Below, in pieces: positions 23,496 through 32,599 of a DNA stretch of 60,000 nucleotides. Source of the stretch: Takakia lepidozioides (taxonomy: Eukaryota > Streptophyta > Takakiopsida > Takakiales > Takakiaceae); contig CM060734.1 in assembly GCA_030704615.1 (NCBI GenBank), positions 25,484,001 through 25,544,000 of the forward strand, in the 5' to 3' direction. A program made the position numbers and the translations under genes. Under the pieces are notes generated by a model. The model saw nothing but the letters and a program-made list of their open reading frames with translations. It searched no databases and was not told the DNA's origin. Numbering within the stretch: the stretch's first letter is position 1; every line of letters starts with the position of its first letter.

Positions 23496-24635
23496 GTGTG
23501 CATGGTGGAGTGTATCTGTTGCTTTTGTATTGGAGCTGTATCTTTTTACATTGCGTTTGCTTGCACAGGTACCCCATGGTTCATTTATGGAACTCTCAGT
23601 CTGATGCTTTTCATGGCAATATATGTTGGCCATAGTGCACGCATGCGAAGAAGATTCAACATCATTGTAAGTTTTAGCTGATTCTCCTCTCCCTGGACAC
23701 TTCACTTTTCTGACCCCTTCTGTTGTATCACAACAATGATTCCGCGCCCTTCTTGGCCTCTAGTGGAAATGTGGATTTTGAGAAGCTCATCGTAATGTGT
23801 TATTCTCACTTTTGCATGTTCCATTCCTTGTTGAATGTGTCAATGGGCTGTTCATTTCTTGTTTACCCACCAATACGATATATAGTTTTGGTCTTGTTCT
23901 GTAAGTTGGACTAGGCAAAACCTGAGCTAAAGCTTGAAGTAGAACACGAGTGCTGGGTGTACCTCTTTGGGACATGCAGGGCAATAAAGGTGCTGATGTC
24001 GTGAGCACAATAGATGACCATTTGTATCACCTCATGTGTGGCTTCTGCTCCCCATGTCAGGTTCACTGCTCTAGTGCCTTTCTCTTTCTATCTCTAATTT
24101 GCAAACTTGAAAATGGGTGGCCATATGTTTTGGTCTCGTCTATCCAATTCCATGAAACAGTTGACCTGCAACTCTGTGAATATAATAAAATTTTGGCTGT
24201 TGCCAACTCGCCCATTTTGGTGGCCGAGAGTGTGTGTATTGAACATCTTTTAAAGTACTTACAAATATCTAAACGAGCATGTACAGCCAATGGTGGGTAT
24301 GGGAGAGTGTACTGTTATGGAATTCAAACCATTATGGATTTCATGACAGTTTTTTTTATGAATTTATAACGTTATTCAACTAATGCGTTGAATTCTAGGA
24401 AGCAAGGACATTGAAATCCAGCAACGTGCACAATGGAGTATGACATGGGCGCAGTGATATCCTTGTCATTGGCAGCCAAGTGGTCTTTTCTGCTCCCGAT
24501 ATGCGAGAGCTGAATTCTGCAAGCATGAGGAGGCTACCATCTTGGAGAATGCGACCAGCTCCGTTTAAGAAACCAGTGGCTGCGATCATCAGATTTGGAA
24601 GAGCAGTATCCCTGGAGCCCAGTATGCAGTTTTGA
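23496..24635 (+). pseudogene. PLAC8 family (Cys-rich) gene with internal stop
   Basis: Plant PLAC8 proteins are small Cys-rich membrane-associated proteins, linked to cell size, Ca2+ or Cd handling. Exon A (about 23496-23666) encodes a hydrophobic Cys-rich piece (CCFCIGAVSFYIAFACTGTP) and WFIYGTLSLMLFMAIYVGHS, then RRRFNI. Exon B (23980-24060) encodes DDHLYHLMCGFCSPCQ, the family's CC/HxCxxCxxxQ core. Exon C (24399-24635) begins EARTLKSSNVHNGV. All borders are GT-AG and in phase. In exon C, TGA (24441-24443) stands where the family has the Trp of GxWHGR. The frame then stays open for 63 more codons (HGRSDILVIGS onward) to TGA at 24633. This is a single TGG-to-TGA lesion in an otherwise readable gene. 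Confidence 0.75.
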
Positions 24636-24641
24636 AACAAG

Positions 24642-24830
24642 TGGTACAGTATCCACATGTATCCACCTGTACCCGAGTATCTAGTATGCAGTTTTGAAAC
24701 AACTGGTACAGTATCCACCTATAACTACTTAGTCCTCCGAGGACCGCCACTTGTAACTACTTAGTCCTTGGAGGACTGCCACTTGTAACTACATAGTCCT
24801 TGGAGGACTGCCACCTGTGACTATGACTAA
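24642..24830. repeat. TAGTCCTTGGAGGACT palindrome array (family 3)
   Basis: Three units of about 34 bp at 24720-24830 read TAACTAC(T/A)TAGTCC(T)TGGAGGACTGCCACTTG, with the perfect stem AGTCCT-TGG-AGGACT. Just before, a segment of about 65 bp (AGTATGCAGTTTTGAAACAA...GTACAGTATCCAC) is duplicated (24622 and 24687). The same family is at 42123-42262. Confidence 0.8.
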
Positions 24831-25361
24831 TCGACAGTAATCTATTTCAACATCTCAGACTTTTAAGATATTTTTGGACATGCATCCATGCTTATGGGTT
24901 TCTCAGTGTAACTAGCTTGTTCTTGAAAGGTAGCTAAGTACATCAACCAGCCCCACCCGTTGTGTTTATGTTTGTCTAATTGCTGACCCTGCATCTCGAC
25001 AGGTTGTAGTCGAGGAAGAGAAGAAGTAATGTATAGATCCCGGCGGGGAACAACCAATCGAAATCAAAGAACAAGAAAACCTACCAATCCACAAACACCC
25101 GAATCGGAATAGAGAGGAAAATGAACAAACTTAACAATGTAAACTCAAAGCAGAAGAGCTTAGGGGAGAACCTGTGTACCTAACAAACAAACCTCGAGGA
25201 ACAAAAAACCAAAGAGTCATTGCCAAAGCTGCGGAAAACTTGCGAAGGCCTCACACAATGAGGGAGGGAAGGAGAGCACGTAAAGCAACACATGTATTCA
25301 GGCACTTGGATACACATGTTGGTTGACAGCATTTGAACGAGCATTGGCGCTTTGCCCTTAG
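24831..25361. other. Spacer, no gene seen
   Basis: No exon or repeat of a known kind was recognised in this stretch. Confidence 0.3.
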
Positions 25362-25570
25362 GAGTAGCCATTTCCTAAGGGAATAGCCATTTCTCCTTGG
25401 GGAATAGCCTATTCCCCCTCCATTTCCCTTCTAGAGTTAGGCCATTTCCCCCTGGGAATAGCCATTTCTCCTTGGGGAATAGCCTATTCCCCCTCCATTT
25501 CCCTTTTAGAATTAGGCCATTTCCCCCTGGGAATAGCCATTCCCCCCATAGGAATAGCCACTTTTCAGCT
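25362..25570. repeat. Largest GGGGAATAGCC palindrome cluster (family 1)
   Basis: Two nearly identical 74-bp units contain GGGGAATA-GCC-TATTCCCC, a perfect 8-bp stem with a 3-nt loop (about 25401-25419 and 25475-25493). They are flanked by CATTTCCCTT(C/T)TAGA(G/A)TTAGG and CCATTTCCCCCTGGGAATAG. It lies 150 bp from copy A of the retrotransposon-associated 177-bp segment. Confidence 0.85.
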
Positions 25571-25719
25571 GATATTGCTACTCAGCTTCGACGATGCTTT
25601 GACATTTCTTCGCATTTTTGCTCGATTTCTCTTCTTTGTTCACTCTCAGACAATCACGTCACATTTGTGTGCATTTGCAATGCACGTGCATGCATGGCAA
25701 CCCTACAACTAAAGCTTCC

Positions 25720-25889
25720 GCTACACAACTACATCGCTGTCCAAAACCACACAACACATGTGCACACCACACACTAGTATACCACTAGTCCACCACTAGT
25801 CTAGCCACTAGTCCAACCACTAGGCTACAACTAGTCAGTCACTAGGCTGCCACTATGCTGCCCACTATGGCAATCACTAGTCCACACAA
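25720..25889 (-). repeat. CACTAG-rich 177-bp segment, copy A
   Basis: The plus-strand text CTACACAACTACATCGCTGT ... CACTAGTCCACACAA is shared with copy B (26219-26395) and copy C (53530-53706). About a dozen CACTAG/CCACTAGTCC units make up its right half. Copy A lacks the TGTCGTGTGCATACATATTG edge and abuts the retrotransposon's left LTR directly. Confidence 0.8.
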
Positions 25890-26216
25890 TGATAAAGAAG
25901 AAGAATACAAGCACAAGCTCATGCGAGCTCACAAAGCTGAAGCATAAACTCATGCATATATAACCTCATCACTCAAATACAAGTCAAGCCAAGTGCACCC
26001 CACGCCATGGGGAATCCACACTATGGCGCCATAGCTAGGCGCGGTGAGGCTCAACTCGAGAAAGATGAGCCTCCCGTGCTTGCCGTGAAGATAACCACTC
26101 CAAGGCCTAAATCTACCTTGACCCCTGGTTTGACACTTGGGCCAATCCCAAATGTCAATATGTAAAAGCTAGCTATTTCCTAGCTAGTTTCACACTAGTG
26201 GTAAATTAACTTGACA
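25890..26216 (-). repeat. Left (3') LTR, 327 bp
   Basis: Plus-strand text runs from TGATAAAGAAGAAG to TTAACTTGACA. It contains GAGGCTCA...TGAGCCTC, an 8-bp inverted repeat around CTCGAGAAAGA, and CATATATAACC, whose complement is a TATA-like box in element sense. If the 177-bp segment at 26219-26395 is really U3, the 3' LTR would instead be about 505 bp (25890-26394). Confidence 0.85.
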
Positions 26217-26218
26217 GT

Positions 26219-26395
26219 TGTCGTGTGCATACATATTGCTACACAACTACATCGCTGTCCAAAACCACACAACACATGTGCACACCACACACTAGTATAC
26301 CACTAGTCAACCACTAGTCCAACCACTAGGCTACAACTAGTCAGTCACTAGGCTGCCACTATGCTGCCCACTATGGCAGTCACTAGTCCACACAA
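26219..26395 (-). repeat. CACTAG-rich 177-bp segment, copy B (possible U3)
   Basis: In element sense it runs from TTGTGTGGACTAG to GCACACGACA. It is preceded by a purine-rich AGGGGGCGA tract, which looks like a polypurine tract. That makes it a candidate for the start of the 3' LTR. The 5' LTR (36757-37080) lacks this part. Confidence 0.75.
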
Positions 26396-26653
26396 TCGCC
26401 CCCTAGCTGGTGCTTAGGTCCCTCTAAGTCCAGGTAGCCACAAGATGTGATAGTGACCATAGCCTCACTAAGTCCTCCACCACTATCCATACGACACTCA
26501 AACTCGATAGATCAAGAGGCCGGGTACAAGAGTTGCCCCATCGTTAGTCGCCGTCTTGCAACCTGTGAAGTTGAGCTTGGGATCTCATGTATTGACTCCT
26601 ATGAGCTTGGCCTCTCATGTCTTGTTAGTTGCCTCCAGTCATGTCCACTGCCA

Positions 26654-26950
26654 CTATCCCAAGCAGTGTGGACACAACCAATCTCCGTCAGGAACCTTCT
26701 CAAGAGGTGGTGTCAAGCATCCCATATGCCAACCCCTTGAGCATCAATCACACACTAGCATGGTGGCTGCCCCTTTGGCAGACCCACAGAGCATGCACCT
26801 CAAACCTGCAGGTACCACTGCTAAGTTTCGGTCAACTCTGCCATTGACATTGGGAAGGTGACATGGCGCACAATTACGCACATGATCCTTCCAAGTCATG
26901 CCATCCCGACCCTCCAAGATCAGGACCCCTGAGGGCAACACCTCTCAAAC
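26654..26950 (-). CDS. Pol C-terminal tail with PHD finger
   Basis: After the integrase the pol frame reads VLPSGVLILEGRDGMTWKDH, then a complete Cys4-His-Cys3 PHD finger: CMLC (26789-26797), CDxC, GWHMGC and DWLCPHC, ending with TAG at 26654-26656. PHD fingers bind histone H3 tails, commonly at K4. All eight zinc ligands are present, as is the Trp two residues before the last Cys pair. One TGA (26744-26746) sits between the third and fourth zinc ligands and would end translation of this copy. In gypsy elements this place is usually taken by a chromodomain, so the domain swap is notable. The assignment rests on ligand spacing and is strong; the binding target is unknown. Confidence 0.85.
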
Positions 26951-26952
26951 CC

Positions 26953-27717
26953 TCAGAATAACACGCCCTGCAGTAACATCCAGAGTCGTAGGAGCAGTCT
27001 GCTGCAAATAAACATAGTCACCAGGGACGATATCCTCCAAACCCCAGGACGATATCCTCCACCACGTATAGTGGCATACCTCAACGTATCACGGTGCTGT
27101 GCAATGACAAGGTTCTCAAAAGCCATGGGCATGACTTTCTTGAACAACTCTGCACGCTGATCATATGCACGTACCCACACGTCCGGATCATTAAGGTTAA
27201 GGACTTGAGCAGTGTCCCTACAAATGGCTGCAGGCAAATCCGGCTCTCGGCCAAAGAGAAGGAAATATGGTGAGAAGGAGGCAAGTGATGCTTGTTTGCT
27301 GAACCTGTAGCCCATGGCTAACCAAGGAACCTGAAGATCCCAATCTCCTAGGTGTCCCTTCTGCAAGCCATACTTGTGCAAACCCCTCTTCACCGTCTGA
27401 ACAACTCTCTTTGCTAAGCCATCAGCCTCATGATAATCCCGAGAAGTGGTGCGGTGGTCTATCAAGGCTTTATCACACAAAGCCTGAAACTCCCCCAAGA
27501 ACTCTCTCCCTTGGTCCGTGAGTACCTCAGCTGGAGCACCAAATCGGCTAAGCACACAATCCAAGAATGCATACGCAGCCCCCTCACTAGCTTTGTTAGG
27601 CAATGGAACCAACTCAATCCACTTGGAGAAGTGCTCCACCATCACCAACACATATCTGTGGTGGCGCATAGTCAGTGGCAACACATACCTGTGCACGCTG
27701 TGTGGGGTGAGGCACAA
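26953..27717 (-). pseudogene. Gypsy integrase (defective)
   Basis: The integrase catalytic core inserts the cDNA into chromosomes. The frame encodes RYVLVMVEHFSKWIEL, FGAPAEVLTDQGREFLGEFQ (second catalytic Asp in LTDQG), WDLQVPWLAMGYRFSKQA and SPYFLLFGREPDL. Three lesions stand out against the related copy at 53707-54715. First, 232 bp holding the HHCC zinc finger and the first catalytic Asp are missing near 27676-27690, replaced by ACATACCT. Second, the catalytic Glu position in DGLAER reads DGLAKR (GAG to AAG). Third, a tandem duplication of about 22 bp (GGAGGATATCGTCC twice, near 27027-27062) shifts the frame before the tail. This copy cannot make a working integrase. Confidence 0.85.
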
Positions 27718-27841
27718 TCCTCACCCGACCATCCTCCCACACTCGAAGTAGGTGTATCCCCTCCCACTTGAACCTCTTGGCTCGTTGCAGGATCCGATCC
27801 CTCTCCTTGGCAGTCACAGTGTCTCCCGTGTCTCCCGTGTC

Positions 27842-28400
27842 TCATGTGCGGAGGTAGTCCAACACAGCCGAATCCTCATGTATATCTCTGGCACCACCTG
27901 ACTCATCACTAGCCTCAGGGTCCTCAGACACTCCGTCTACAGTCATCCCTGTTGTAGGTCCAACCTGACCTCCCGATGCCAAGATACACAAAAATGCAGA
28001 TGCGTGCCATCCCGACACCATCTCCTCGTCCGTCTCACCATGCCACCGAGCTCCAATGTCATCCTGCTGGCTCATGCATGGATTGCGACTCAATCCATCC
28101 GCATCCCGATTGACCAAACCCGGTCGATGCACAACCTGAAAGTCATACTCCTGGAGTATGAGTTGAGTGGCTGGTGATCCGTGACAAGGGTGAAAAGATT
28201 GCCGTATAGATAGCACCTGAAGTGTGCCACGGCCCACATTGCAGCTAAGCACTCTCCCTTATATGAGCTGTACTTAGCCTCTGCAGCGTTGTTTGAGCGG
28301 CTAGCATAAGCCACTACGAACTCTCTTCCCTCATCATCCACCTGTGTGAGCACCGCTCCAAGCCCCACATGCTCCAATCCGTATGCAGCTGAAAGGGACG
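27842..28400 (-). pseudogene. Gypsy RNase H and RH-IN linker (defective)
   Basis: RNase H removes the RNA strand during reverse transcription. The minus strand encodes FQLHTDWS (up to about 28400, in the RT frame), then VLTQVDDEGREFVVAYASRS, SSYKGECLAAMWAVAHFR and TLVTDHQPL. The Asp of HTD, the Glu of KGE and the Asp of TDH are the usual catalytic carboxylates. A 49-bp deletion follows DHQPL at about 28166, compared with the sister copy (54728-54776 region), and shifts the frame. The linker then continues as LILQEYDFQVVHRPGLVNRD, the usual gypsy phrase before integrase, and ends in an acidic stretch with a stop at 27842. Confidence 0.8.
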
Positions 28401-29500
28401 CCCCCTGATAGGTCGTCTCAGGATAGGCGCCGAGGTCAACCTCGCCTTGAGCTCTTGAAAAGCTCGTTCCTGCTCATCTTCCCACTGCCACTCCTGGTCC
28501 ACCTTGGTCAGCTTGGTTAGAGCCTTTGCAATGGTACTAAATCCCTTGACAAACCGTCTATAATAGTTTGCCAACCCCATGAAAGCTCGAACTCGGCTCA
28601 CATCCGTGGGGCGTGGAATTTGTGCAATGGCCTCTACCTTAGTCTGCTGTACCCCCAATCCTCCAGGATATATCATGTGACCCAGATACTCAATCTGGTT
28701 GTGGAAAAACTTGCATTTCCCCGGACAACTTCAATCCGTGCGCTCTCAAGCGCTCCAATACCACCTGAAGGTGTTTCTCTGCTCCTCCATCGTAACACTA
28801 AAGATGATGATGTCATCTATGTAGCACCGAGCAAAGTCCACCCCTGCTAGAATCCTATCCATGACTCTCTGAAACTCTGCAGGAGCATTCTTAAGCCCAA
28901 ATGGTAAGAACCGCCACTGATATAGGCAATCCTTGCCGTGCTCATTGATCCCCCAGAATGTCGTCTTCTGCTTGTCCGCCTCCTTGATGGCAACTGGTGA
29001 TATCCGGATCGTAAATCCAAAGTGCTAAAGACCTTAGCATGCCCGATGGCATCAAAGATCTCATCTGGTGTTGGCATGGCATACTTATCGGACTTGGTCT
29101 GACGATTTACAGGCCGGTAATCACCGCACATACGTCTCTCCCGTCCAATTGCCATAGACATTCTTCTTGGCTGGCATCACTGTGGCTGAAGCATACTCTC
29201 CACTAGAGAGCTCCAACAAACCAGCCTCCCAGAGATCTTGAGTCCTTATCTGAATCAAAAGACCTCTCCATGTCACTGTATCTATAGGGTCTCCGAAAGA
29301 TTGGCGTGTCAGTGGCCAACTCAATACGGATCTCTTGACCCTTCAGTGCTCCCAAGTCCTTCAAACTGAAGGCAAAGCAATTCCTGTAAGCCCTCAGGAA
29401 CCGCCGTATACGTCGTCTCTCTCCTCCGGTGACAATGGGTCCAATGTCAGGCTCCCAATTGTCCTCCGTAACTGCAACCTTAAGTCCAGTGGGCTTAGAG
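28314..29500 (-). pseudogene. Gypsy reverse transcriptase (frameshifted)
   Basis: The reverse transcriptase region reads NCFAFSLKDLGALKGQEIRI and TPIFRRPYRYSDMER (29280-29440), ELSSGEYASATVMPAKKN, MCGDYRPVNRQTKSDKYAMP, STLDLRSGYHQLP, and WRFLPFGLKNAPAEFQRVMD. The catalytic box YIDD follows at about 28812-28830, then YPGGLGVQQTKVEAIAQI and FMGLANYYRRFVKGFSTIAK. Frame changes occur near 29265, 29150, 29000 (one base lost after YHQLP), 28720 and 28370. All conserved RT blocks are present and in order, so the family (Ty3/gypsy) is secure while the copy is dead. Confidence 0.9.
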
Positions 29501-29523
29501 ATAGAGGACGCGTCCTGTGGTTG

Positions 29524-31054
29524 CTATGTTGCAACCTCTTGAGCAGTACTCCCTACTTGCTCAGTCAATGACAAGGCCTCATCCTGCCCCATCATCTCAT
29601 CCTCAAGGACTTCCTCCACTCGAGAAAAATCCCCAACCTCATCTTTCATCGCCACCTTGGCTGCCAACTCCCTCTGAACCTCGAGCACCTCCCACGTGTG
29701 CCATGGATGCCTGCACCCCGTGGTCCTCACATGCTCGCCCCCACTCACTGCCTGTACCGTCTCGGTAGGCAGAGAGACCATTGAGGGAAGTGTACTCCGC
29801 ACTTTGCGTTGCTCAGCCATAGCCAAGCTGATAATCCAGGTCAAGCAATTGAGATCCATTGCTTGCCCCAACACTTGACGACGTGATGCCTCAGAAAGAG
29901 ACGACACCGCCGTGGTACCAGTGGTAAAACCCATTGCCCGCTCACGCTCGTCAGCATTAGGCTCCACTAACTGCTGCAACTGAGCATCCCACAGGAGGCC
30001 AGGTCCACTATCCCGGAAAGCATGCGATCCTGGGAAGCTGAGCAGTGTAGGTAATGCTGCTCGTGGTTGACCCACCTTGTTGACCACTGCCAAAGGCGAA
30101 CGGTCATCATGTCTCACACGCTGAGACTGCCTCCCTGTGTCCAGAATGCTATCCACTGTGAGATGTGCTGGCCGCTGCACCCCATCAAATGCACGCTTGA
30201 GCAGTGCGGGTGGCATCAAGTTAGTCCACCATAGCCGTGGACGATGAGCCCGTGACCCCACTGTAGCTGTATCTAGCAACACTGCTGACCCAAGCCACGA
30301 CCGGACTTGATGCACACTGGCCATCACCCTGGCCCGAGAATCGCCCATCAGTGGCACATTCTCCAAGATGTATGCTGGAGATACAGCTTGATGAAGCTGC
30401 AAGTGGCGCAAAACCCGCACCATCTCCCAAAACAGACCCGACCTCGAGTCTCGCAATCCATTGCCATGCCCGGCTGATGAATGCCCTTGGCAGGGCCAAC
30501 CTGCCACTACCAGATCAATGGAGCCAACCCGCTCCAAATCCTGCGCCCCCAGCAACGAAATGTCTGCTGGCAAGGCCTGCTGATATCCACGAATTGCAAA
30601 CACTGACAACAACTCAGGGTACCGCTGCACCAACTGAGCAACATGGCGAAGTGAAACGTGTCGTGCAGTCTCATCCCTCTCCACATACAGGTAACGCCGA
30701 ACTCGTACACCTGCCTGTAACACAGCAGCCAATCCGGTGCTGATCCCGCCAAACAAGTCCAGAAGACAAATGTCTTCATCCGGATACTGCCACACAATAG
30801 GTGTGGTGTCCAATGGAGACAACTGAGGTGGTCCTGGTGCAATCCCCCACTCTCCTCCTCTCTGACGGTACAAAAGCCTCCACCCAGGCTTGTTGCACCC
30901 GTCGATCAGCATCCCGCTGCAAATCCTTGCTCGTGCCCCACAATGGAGTCTGAGCAACCATGGTAGGCAACTCCGCCATACCATACATGTCATCCTGCTC
31001 TCCCGGAGGTGGTACATCCTCTGAATGAGCGTTGCCCTCAAGCAACTCTCTAGG
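29524..31054 (-). CDS. C5 cytosine DNA methyltransferase domain inside pol
   Basis: C5-MTases transfer a methyl group from S-adenosylmethionine to cytosine in DNA. A 505-codon open frame carries the motifs in canonical order. Motif I is LLDLFGGISTGLAAVLQAG (about 30709-30765). Motif IV is VAGWPCQGHSSAG, with the catalytic Cys codon at 30490-30492. Motif VI is YILENVPL. Motif VIII is SRAHRPRLWWTNL. The C-terminal block is ERERAMGFTTGTT plus RRQVLGQAMDLN. IDLV before motif IV and AHRPRLWW recall DNMT3/DRM-type enzymes, but the subclass is uncertain. It lies between protease and RT in one polyprotein: the frame reaches the RT N-terminal region through a single TAG at 29524-29526. On the 5' side, coding-like sequence (DDMYGMAELPTMVAQTPLWG) runs from the protease stop at 31055 to a one-base frame change near 30865. 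The catalytic domain itself is uninterrupted. Confidence 0.93.
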
Positions 31055-31672
31055 TCAACTCACTGCCGCTGTGAATGCTGCTAGTGTCGGCATCTTGCCT
31101 CGCTGGGCAACCGCAACTCCTCCTATGAACGTCACAGGGAGCTGCACACGCCGGCCCTCCCCTGACTGCCATGCAGGCCTATAGGAAGCTGACTCCTCCC
31201 AAAAATCCAGGGTGAAGCCCATGGGGTACAACACTGCCCCACCAACCAGGACATCGTATGAGACCGCGTCTGTCACAATGGCCTTGGCTCGCATCACTGA
31301 GCCATCTGTAGGGTGATCCGGCCGTAGTCTGATAGCCAACTCACGCCGTGTCATGCCCCGAGCCTGCTCCAATCCTCCCAGAGACGTCTGTATCTGGAAA
31401 GGACAAGGCTCCATATCCGCCTCCGTGAGGCCCAAGCCTGCAATAGCAGCTCTGCCCAGCATCAATGGCTGAGCTCCCGAGTCCAACAAGACCCGCAGTG
31501 GCCGGTACCTCTTGCCTGCCGGTCCACTCAAACAGAAAATGTCATCCTGGTTGTCTAACATGACAACTCCAGGTGTCACCATGGCGCGCTCAATGGCTGG
31601 CCTAGCTGGCAGTTCCATCAACCTGGCAGCTGCAGCTTGCCATGGCGCCGCCGTGGCAGTCTTGACCCTCAA
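31055..31672 (-). CDS. Retroviral-type aspartic protease
   Basis: The protease cleaves the Gag-Pol polyprotein. The active-site loop is VLLDSGAQPLMLGR (a D-S-G-A motif) and the second half ends in YDVLVGGAVLYPMGFTLDFW, typical of retropepsins in gypsy elements. The frame closes with TGA at 31055-31057, and coding-like sequence in the same frame continues after it. It is one base out of frame with the knuckle-bearing block upstream but back in the Gag frame, so the two shifts cancel. Confidence 0.85.
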   Translation of the reverse strand: MRVKTATAAPWQAAAARLMELPARPAIERAMVTPGVVMLDNQDDIFCLSGPAGKRYRPLRVLLDSGAQPLMLGRAAIAGLGLTEADMEPCPFQIQTSLGGLEQARGMTRRELAIRLRPDHPTDGSVMRAKAIVTDAVSYDVLVGGAVLYPMGFTLDFWEESASYRPAWQSGEGRRVQLPVTFIGGVAVAQRGKMPTLAAFTAAVS

Positions 31673-32595
31673 ATCGAGGATCCCTCCGGCACTACACCTC
31701 CCACTATCTCCGCAGAAGATGAAGTAACCTCCCCACTCTCACAGAGTGTAGCTGCCAGCCTGAACACCTCAGCTGTCTCCCCCGGCGTCGCAATCATGGT
31801 AGCCGAGAACAATGGAGCCTGGCACACAGATGTGGCCGCTCCTAGCAGCACACTAGCTGTCGTAGCCTTGGCAACACTAGGTAGTGGTGCTACCCGTGTA
31901 GCTCTCCCCAATGGCATAGTAACCTCCGCCTCGGTAACAGTCGGGCGAGAACTAGGTGCCATGGATGGCGTCGACACTGTCTCCGCCAATGTGAATGACT
32001 GAGGAAGCCTAGCCTGACGGCTTGCCTCCTCACGCTGTGGATCCAACTCCACCTCTGCACCTCGTGGCTCAGGAACTTGTGCTGCTCCTCGAGTCACGGC
32101 TGCAGCAGACTCCACCTGCACTAGTGGTAGTGCTGCTCCACACATGAATCCCATGCCTCCCATATCTCCTCCCTCAGGAGCAGGAGGTGGACCATCCGGC
32201 CTTAGAGCCGGTACCACCTGAGCTGTAGCCATGGCAGCGAGCCTCTGCTCTAGCTGCTGAAGCCGGTTGGCCATGCCTTGGTCAACACCCTGACCTCCGC
32301 GTCCTTGGCCATGTTGAGCTTGCCCTTGGCCTACACCTCGTGGCTGGCCACCTCGTCCTCTTTGGGCTGCTCCACCTCGCCCCCGGCCACCATTGTTCCC
32401 TTGGAACTGGCCTGGGCGCAACTCAGGATGCAAACCATAACACTGGGCCTCTCCATGCCCGTGCTTGCCACAATGCCCACACTGCAACTGTGCAGGCTGT
32501 GCATGTGCCGGCCCTTTGCCTCCCTCTGGGCAATCCTTCTTGACATGGGGTCCTCCACATGTCCAGCACACCACTCCGCCCATGTTGGCCAGCAA
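31669..32595 (-). CDS. Gag C-terminal part: two CCHC zinc knuckles and linker
   Basis: Nucleocapsid-type zinc knuckles bind the element's RNA. The block starts with VVCWTCGGPHVKKDCPEGG and QCGHCGKHGHGEAQC, that is one C-x2-C-x3-H-x4-C knuckle and one standard C-x2-C-x4-H-x4-C knuckle. A Gly/Arg/Gln-rich RNA-binding-like tract follows (RGRGGAAQRGRGGQPRG), then a low-complexity linker of about 170 residues before the protease. It lies +1 relative to Gag and -1 relative to the protease, so either two small indels or recoding separates them. Confidence 0.85.
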   Translation of the reverse strand: MLANMGGVVCWTCGGPHVKKDCPEGGKGPAHAQPAQLQCGHCGKHGHGEAQCYGLHPELRPGQFQGNNGGRGRGGAAQRGRGGQPRGVGQGQAQHGQGRGGQGVDQGMANRLQQLEQRLAAMATAQVVPALRPDGPPPAPEGGDMGGMGFMCGAALPLVQVESAAAVTRGAAQVPEPRGAEVELDPQREEASRQARLPQSFTLAETVSTPSMAPSSRPTVTEAEVTMPLGRATRVAPLPSVAKATTASVLLGAATSVCQAPLFSATMIATPGETAEVFRLAATLCESGEVTSSSAEIVGGVVPEGSSI

Positions 32596-32599
32596 ATGA

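Noticed and set aside
26654-26950. Chromodomain at the end of the integrase
   Set aside because: No chromodomain aromatic cage or typical length was visible; the Cys/His pattern fits a PHD finger instead.
30351-30743. Plus-strand ORF of 130 codons inside the methyltransferase
   Set aside because: The minus strand carries all the C5-MTase motifs; this is its shadow.
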